From assembly GCF_034702125.1 (NCBI RefSeq), contig NC_085880.1:19549528-19613527 (forward strand): a DNA stretch of 64,000 nt, given 5' to 3'. The position numbers and the translations under genes are program-made. This DNA is from Engraulis encrasicolus (lineage: Eukaryota; Chordata; Actinopteri; Clupeiformes; Engraulidae). This document shows, piece after piece, positions 39,246 to 64,000 of the stretch. Below the pieces are notes generated by a model. The model had not been told where the DNA came from. It made no database searches and worked only from the letters and a program-made list of their open reading frames with translations. The stretch's first letter is position 1; every line of letters begins with the position of its first letter.

Positions 39246-40129
39246 GTCCACTTGTGTCATTAAGGGGCTTGTTCTAAGTGCTTGGGTTACTGATCAGACC
39301 AATCCCTTGTAGATGGGTGCAAACATGATAATAAAACCACCCAACCCAAAATCCCTAAACCTTGTAATGTTCATTTTAATAACATACTAAGCTTATCAAA
39401 GGTTGACCTCTTGAAAGGTGTCATTGTGAATATGGGCAACACTACATTAAAATAATGTAATCCGATAGCATTTAATTACTTGTTGATGTGAGAGTCTTTC
39501 GACTTTACAGTACCAGGAATTGAAGTACTGAAATGTATTCGGAGGTCTACCATGTGCCCTGAGTTCCGCTCTTAATACCCCTTACCTTGCCAAGCTTCAG
39601 GTTCTGTTCAGTGTGTTTATCTTCACACTTTTTGTCAATAGGTTCTGAGCTACATCTGACAAGTCATGTAGAAACCATGCAAGCGTTACTAGAAGCCTGC
39701 GATTTTGTGTCTGGCAGTTTATACTGAAACCCTGGATGGTATTCTCATGTTGTGAAACTTTTCCTTGAATAGACAACTTGTTCTTACTAGTGTCACAGAG
39801 CTGTAACAGCCGCAGTCCTGGGGGAGTCGGACCAGTGGGAGGTCTGGTGTCAGGACCTGGGTGCCCTGGGGTACAGGTTGCTATGTCCCCACCCCCAGAA
39901 GGAACATTTACGTAGTGTTGTAATTACTAGCAAGGAGTTAAGGTCGGATAACATGTCTACCAACTATAAAAAGGAGTATTAACAATATTCAAAATTGTAT
40001 TTAACACAACAAATTATTTTTTCAATGTTGCATCTTGTCACAATTCTGCAATTTTTCACTTTTGGAAAATCATCACCCCCATGAAATGTGTTAGTACCAG
40101 GTTGAACTCGCATTTGCCTTCAGAAATGC

Positions 40130-40290
40130 TCTAGCCTCTAAGCGCAGATGGGGTCACAGGCGGGCCTATTCAATATTTGCTGAAAATACTCAACTGCATC
40201 ATAAGCACATTGCTATGACATTACAGATTAATGCATAGCCGTTACAGTTTTATAAGGTTATAACATAGGCTCTGCACTAAGGGGTTAAAT
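40130..40290. repeat. Interspersed repeat shared with 62040-62450
   Basis: Shares gcagatggggtc, gcgggcctattca, gctgaaaatactcaact and cattgctatgacatta with the 62-kb copy. Confidence 0.7.
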
Positions 40291-40730
40291 GCAAGCAGTA
40301 ATATTCAGGTAGGCTGTGGCATTGCTGAATTGGTACTAGGGGCCCTAAGTGTGCCAAGAAAATATCCCTAGACCTAGACCCTATGGCAGAATAATTGCAC
40401 ACAGGGCCACAGGGCAAAACACTTACAGGGCCCCCCATGTGGCCTACCAAGGTCATAAAAGGGCCCCCACCACCACCAATACAAGAATGCCCTGGGTCCA
40501 AGGGCAAATGCCCTGCTCGCCCTGCCTATAGCTCCGCCATATCAACTGATACAAGGCAGGTTCGGTTTGCATTGCAGCTGATGGTCTTGATTATGTCTAC
40601 AAGCCTAAATGGATTGAGTTCCTGCCATGCGACTGGTGGGTTAGAAACTTGCTTCAATGAGCAGTTGTAAGCAGTTGTGAAAGTGTGCCTAATAAGTGCC
40701 TAAAAAGTGGCCGGGGGAGTGTACTTCTGG

Positions 40731-40896
40731 GTTCATTCATGATGAAGCAGTGATGCCTTTGCTATGCAGCACACATGCGCACATTACCAGTTTGATGCAT
40801 TCCGGTTAGAATATTCCGGAGAATTCTAACCAGAATGCATCAAACTGGCCTATGCTGTGCGCTGCATAGCATAGGCATCGCTATTTCATCATGAAC
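40731..40896. repeat. Large imperfect palindrome (foldback element)
   Basis: Left arm 40731-40812 and right arm 40823-40896 pair through tgatgc, ctatgcagc and cagtttgatgcattc-ggttagaat. The loop is about 10 nt. Confidence 0.85.
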
Positions 40897-41016
40897 TACT
40901 ATGATTTAAACATCTGGGAAAACTTCCTATGGTATGTCATTCTGTCTTTTCCCAACTTTCCTTTGCAACACTAAAGAAATCAGCATGAGGATTGTTTGTA
41001 AACATTCTGGTCTTGT

Positions 41017-43105
41017 TTATTTAGTTCATATATATATATAGCACATTTAGACACAGACCTCACATTCATGGTTTTATGATATTTGGTATAAAAAGCAAAA
41101 CTATGATGTGTCATTCATTCATTCCGTGAAATCCAGTTTCATTCTTTTTAACATGTTTACTCAGATTTAAAAAATAAAGCCATGCACTGAGCAACATTTC
41201 TTTAAATTTACAGTATGGTACAAATAATTTTAACACCAACCAGACTTTTTGAATTAAAAAAATGCAGGACATCCATATTCAATACAGACACACAGAACAA
41301 TATTGACGTAATATTGCTGCCACACGTAGACCTAAACATTACAGTGATAATTCAGTACTGGCTAAACATAAAGGCAACGTTGAGAGTTGGACAGTTGAAC
41401 TATGACAAATTAAGACCTGGACTTTACTAAGCTGAGACATTAGTTTGTCACATCACACTTCCGAGATGTCACATTTACCTGCCTTTGGTAGTGACCTATC
41501 AATTCCGTAAATAAATACCTTTTCTGAATTAAGACTGCATAGTCAACTTTGGTGTTACAAGTCCCCTTAACTGTCCACAATAAGATGTTCAAATGATCCT
41601 CTGAAGCACCACACCCTTTTCCTGGAAACATTACACATACATGTTTTCTATCGCATGGAAGAATGCCTACATGTTTGCAGACCATAAACAGTGCATTTCG
41701 GACACATCCTACAAGCAATTCTGCATGTGAATTATTTAGCATTTTCTGAAAACCATCAAAACTTTTGTTTTACACTCATAAATGTGAATCAAGTAAGACA
41801 GGAGTGAAAATATGTCCTTTCTGCAAACAGTAGTATGCTGCAGTGCTTCCACTTACAGTATGAATGCATTGTAAAGCCCACACAATACAATATCCACAAT
41901 AACTATAACCTACACAAAATGTTCAAGTTCAGACACAATTTCCACATTAATAACTTTCTTAGGGCTGTGAGTGTAGGCTTTAAATGCATAGCTGTCCATA
42001 GATTACAGTTACCGTTTTTCTAAACCGCTCACACGCCACGCCACTGACGAGCATTGCTCGTTATTCTCATCAACCAAATGCTTGTTTTCTCCCTCTGATA
42101 CTCTGCATCTGCCGATTTGTGTCACATTTAGTGTGTACAGGAAACTGAAATCATTCTGAATGTATAATGTAATTCTTGTTCAATGACAGAAATAAGTTAA
42201 ATTGCTACTAAATCAGCAGGCAGAAGGCAATATGTAATTGTATTTGGTGATGGGGTTTGTTTGAAGAACTTGCTTCTGTTCAATCATTTGTTTGTATATT
42301 CTACTGTGTGTTGATATCAGGGACGAAGGTTCACCTCTAAATCTCTTAAAATATGTTGTTATTTATCCCAAAACCATGTTTTGTAAATGATTCAGCAAGG
42401 CAGAGTGGGCCCTCCTGTAGCCTTGGGCCCAGGGCGATTGCCCCCTTGGCCACCTCGCCTGCTTAAGGTTGATATACAGTAGATTTGATATTGAGAGAAG
42501 AGCGTGCATGGGTTTTGGATATGCTGTGGCTGTGAGGATTAGTGTAAAACTGTGAAGGAATCTTATGACCCATTAGCACCTTGAGTTTACAAAACAACCA
42601 AGAAACCTTGATTCATGAAAACAAAAAAATGAAAATATTCATAAAGGCACTTACATTTCATGATAAAAAGTAAATCTTTACACAACATGAAACTAAAATT
42701 AGAAATGTTCTGTTTTTAAAAAAAAAAATTAAAAAAAAGAAGCAAAAACTATAATGGCAACCAATTTTCCCTTTACTGTTCCCAATGTAAAACAGATGCA
42801 TGTAAACAAGTATTTATCTTTCTATACACACCACCGAATCACCACTGGAAACTGGGCATGTTCTAGAACCATCTCTCACAATCTGACACAATAAATTCAA
42901 TTGAATTGAAACTCAATTGAATAATCCATCAGTCAAATTCCTCCTCTGGGACAGCCCCACTCCCAGTCCAGACACACACACACCCCCGCCATCCCACCCC
43001 ACCCCACTACCCAGCATCCCCATTCATATCCTTGAACGTGATTGGTGGTTCGTATGCAGCATGTCAAGCCAGACACTTGAGGTTTTGGGCAACATGGGCT
43101 CCGAG
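41017..43105 (-). other. eml6: Probable eml6 3'UTR
   Basis: Reading leftwards from the stop, the first AATAAA I see on the minus strand is at 41017-41022. The stretch is AT-rich and non-coding, with one gggccc-type repeat near 42400. The extent is an inference. Confidence 0.35.
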
Positions 43106-61599
<18,494 letters not shown>

Positions 61600-61765
61600 T
61601 CAGCGCTGCAACTAGTCAGGTCAAGAGCAATGGAAGTACTTTCTGAGCTCCCGAAAATGCGGGAACTTCTCCCACTTTGTCGCTAAGCAAACAACCATAA
61701 GCAACCCAAGGGACGTGGGTCAGCCATGCCGTTTGGGAAATATTAATTGTTATGCTCTTGAGCAG

Positions 61766-61982
61766 TTCATAAGGGTTGGAGCAGGCGTCACCCAACAGTT
61801 TTTTTCTTCCTTTTAAGGGTGCAGACCAAAATATTGTAAGACTGAAAAATGAAAAAAGGTCGCACCATGCATAGGTTTCTTTTATTACACAGACGCGTTT
61901 CGGCGCTCTGCCTTCCTCGCCGAAACGCGTCTGTGTAATAAAAGAAACCTATGCATTGCGCGACCTTTTTTCATTTTTCAAT
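61766..61982. mobile_element. Foldback element with 63-bp arms and a 16-bp target duplication
   Basis: Arms 61843-61905 and 61918-61980 pair with two mismatches around a 12-nt loop. ttatgctcttgagcag flanks at 61750-61765 and 61983-61998. Confidence 0.85.
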
Positions 61983-62039
61983 TTATGCTCTTGAGCAGAC
62001 CAAGTCTTGAAGAGATTTGAACGTCGATGATAATCAGGC

Positions 62040-62450
62040 TAAATCTGTAGTGTCTTTGGCAAGATGGGCCCACCAGCAGGGCCATTTACTCTTTGCTAAA
62101 AAACAACTTGAGTATATCGTAACAACATTGCTACATGACATTACAGAGAGGATAAAGTAACAGATTAGAAATTTGGTCTTTACAAGTTGGTTAAAAGTTA
62201 GTCTTTACTTGATCGTTACAATTTTGGTGACAGTAAGGTTATTACATAGGCACTGCAGAGAGGGAGTAGCCTCTTAGTGCAGATGGGGTCGCTAGCGGGC
62301 CTATTCACTATTCGCTGAAAATACTCAACTACATCATAACAACATTGCTATGACATTAGAGCCTTAAGTAACAAATTAAGACATAGCCATTACAATTTAG
62401 GCGACAGTACAGTTATTACATAGGCACTGCAGAGAGGGATTAAGGGACAA
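62040..62450. repeat. Interspersed repeat with an internal tandem duplication
   Basis: taacaacattgctatgacat (tacatgacat in the first), gacagta-ggttattacata and ggcactgcagagaggga occur twice (about 62110-62265 and 62325-62442). Related to 40130-40290. Confidence 0.75.
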
Positions 62451-62846
62451 CTCTACTGGATAGGTCTGTCACAGGGCTATGGGGCCTACAGCTGTGACTG
62501 CGTGAACCGCACAGAGAAGCAGACTAGTGGAAAATAGGCATGAGGTCTTTACAGGGGCCTTTCCAGCACGAGGGGTCCAGTGAATTGGAAACATTACATT
62601 ACATATTTTTTGGGATCTTCTGAGGGGAATAGCAAACATTTTAGGCAGGCCTGTGAAATTCTCACGCATTCACACACATGCTCACACACTGACGCGCACA
62701 CACACTCACACTTTCCAACACAACACTCTGTGAAGCGTCCTTGGGTGTTTTGAAAGGCGCTATATAAAACGAAAGTATTATTATTATTATTATTTATTAT
62801 GCTTGATACATGGAGGACTGATATCAGGCACTACAATCTGAAGCAG

Positions 62847-63287
62847 TTTTAAAGGAACAGACCACCCTTCTTTGATTTTCACATATTTTCAGTATTTCCC
62901 AGCATTATTCATGAATGTGCTTATCATTTTCTTCTCAGTGATTTCAGTACTTAGATTTATTGGATCAGAATTATTAGCATAGCTTAGTATAATCACTGGA
63001 ACTAACTGGTAACTTTAGCATCAAGCCACAAGTGATCACTATACGTAATTAAATTGCAGTTTTGCACACTGGTTAATTTTGTATTAATTTTAAAGTGGTT
63101 TATAAGTACATTTGATGATGTTTTATTCTGTACCATAGACTTGCATTGCTATGCTTAATTTGGTTATACTATACTGTAATGAGGCAATGCAAATACACAG
63201 ACAAAAATGATATGCACATTCATGAATAATGCTTGGAAATACTACAAATATGTGACAATCAAAGAAGGGTGGTCTGTTCCTTTAAAA
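62847..63287. mobile_element. MITE with terminal inverted repeats
   Basis: ttttaaaggaacagaccacc and cttctttgatt at the left pair with aatcaaagaag and ggtggtctgttcctttaaaa at the right. About 440 bp, non-coding. Confidence 0.87.
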
Positions 63288-63714
63288 GGCACAAGTAAGG
63301 ACACACAAGAGACAGGGACAGCTGCAGAAAGAAAGACGGAATAGTGAATAGCACAAGTTACAACACACAGACAGATAAACCAGCTACTGACAGATATAGA
63401 CACTGCCTGCCTGACAGACCGAGAAAAAAACTTCACTGAACAAAGCTGAAAAGAGCAACATTCAAGCGAGGATATTTGTCTCCACCACTTTCATCAGCAA
63501 ACAGTTGAAAAATATCAATGAAGGACATAAAGAACAGGCAGGTACGGTAGGGTGTTTGTCGATGGTATCTATACTGGAGAGAGACAGACAGACAGACAGA
63601 CAGTAGATGCTAGAGGCTTGTAGCTGCTTTTCGTCACAGAAACATGGCTACCAAGGGGGCAGTGGAGGGGGCTCGACCCTTTCCACACAGAACAACAGAT
63701 TACAGGGAGGCAGA

Positions 63715-64000
63715 GAGAAAGAGAGAGAGAAGAGAAGAGAAGAGAAGATAAGAGAAGAGAAGAGAAGAGAAGAGAAGAGAAGAGACGAGACGAGACGAGA
63801 CGAGACGAGACGAGACGAGACGAGACGAGACGAGACGAGACGAGACGAGACGAGACGAGACAAGAAGAGAAGAGAAGAGAAGAGAAGAGAAGAGAAGAGA
63901 AGAGAAGAGAAGAGAAGAGAAGAGAAGAGAAGAGAAGAGAAGAGAAGAGAAGAAAAAAAGGAGAGCAGAGGAGAGGAGAGGAGAGGAGAGGAGAGTGGAG
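63715..64000. repeat. Pentanucleotide array (GAGAA / GAGAC / GAGAA)
   Basis: Blocks of agaga-a units, then about 16 cgaga units (63784-63860), then aagag units again, then ggaga units to the edge. Confidence 0.95.

Larger units (their letters stand above)
39246..41016. other. Intergenic region between rtn4 and eml6 (convergent genes)
   Basis: No gene seen. It holds an interspersed repeat (40130-40290, relative of 62040-62450), a gggccc-rich repeat (40325-40512) and a long palindrome (40731-40896). Confidence 0.65.

Overview
The window is a stretch of a teleost fish genome. This follows from spliced vertebrate genes with GT-AG introns, fish-type transposons (L2 and Rex1-like LINEs, tRNA-derived SINEs, hAT-like MITEs) and very dense di- to pentanucleotide microsatellites. 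The gene order CLHC1 - RTN4 - EML6 matches the conserved vertebrate block of human 2p16. The species cannot be named from the sequence alone.

Layout. 1-8480 (+): clhc1, eleven coding exons, 580 codons in window, entered very near its N-terminus. About 8.5-19.7 kb: intergenic, repeat-rich, no gene seen. 19940-37544 (+): rtn4 (Nogo), with a long form (exons 1-9, 945 aa) and two further first exons (27538 and 29224) that splice in phase into the same reticulon-homology exons, giving 204- and 193-aa short forms; the 3'UTR reaches about 39.24 kb. About 39.3-41.0 kb: intergenic repeats. 41.0-61.5 kb (-): eml6, the last eleven coding exons (521 codons plus stop), with the 5' part beyond the right edge. 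rtn4 and eml6 converge tail to tail. An apparently intact L2-clade LINE (971-aa endonuclease/reverse-transcriptase ORF, 55236-58151) lies antisense in an eml6 intron.

All exon joins were checked by splice sites and reading phase: clhc1 1743 nt, rtn4 2838 nt and eml6 1568 nt (entering 2 nt into a codon) each stay open to the stop.

Most striking pattern: at eight exon edges (four in clhc1, four in eml6) the exon end and its splice site are copied once to many times into the neighbouring intron, usually separated by an expanded microsatellite. The copies often keep a usable GT donor or AG acceptor. This recurrent 'splice-junction stutter' is the observation I would follow first. Others are a (UG)n tract in place of the polypyrimidine tract of an eml6 exon, a GC-AG intron in rtn4, a foldback element with a 16-bp target duplication, and tandem 281-bp promoter-like units at the 5' end of the L2 LINE.
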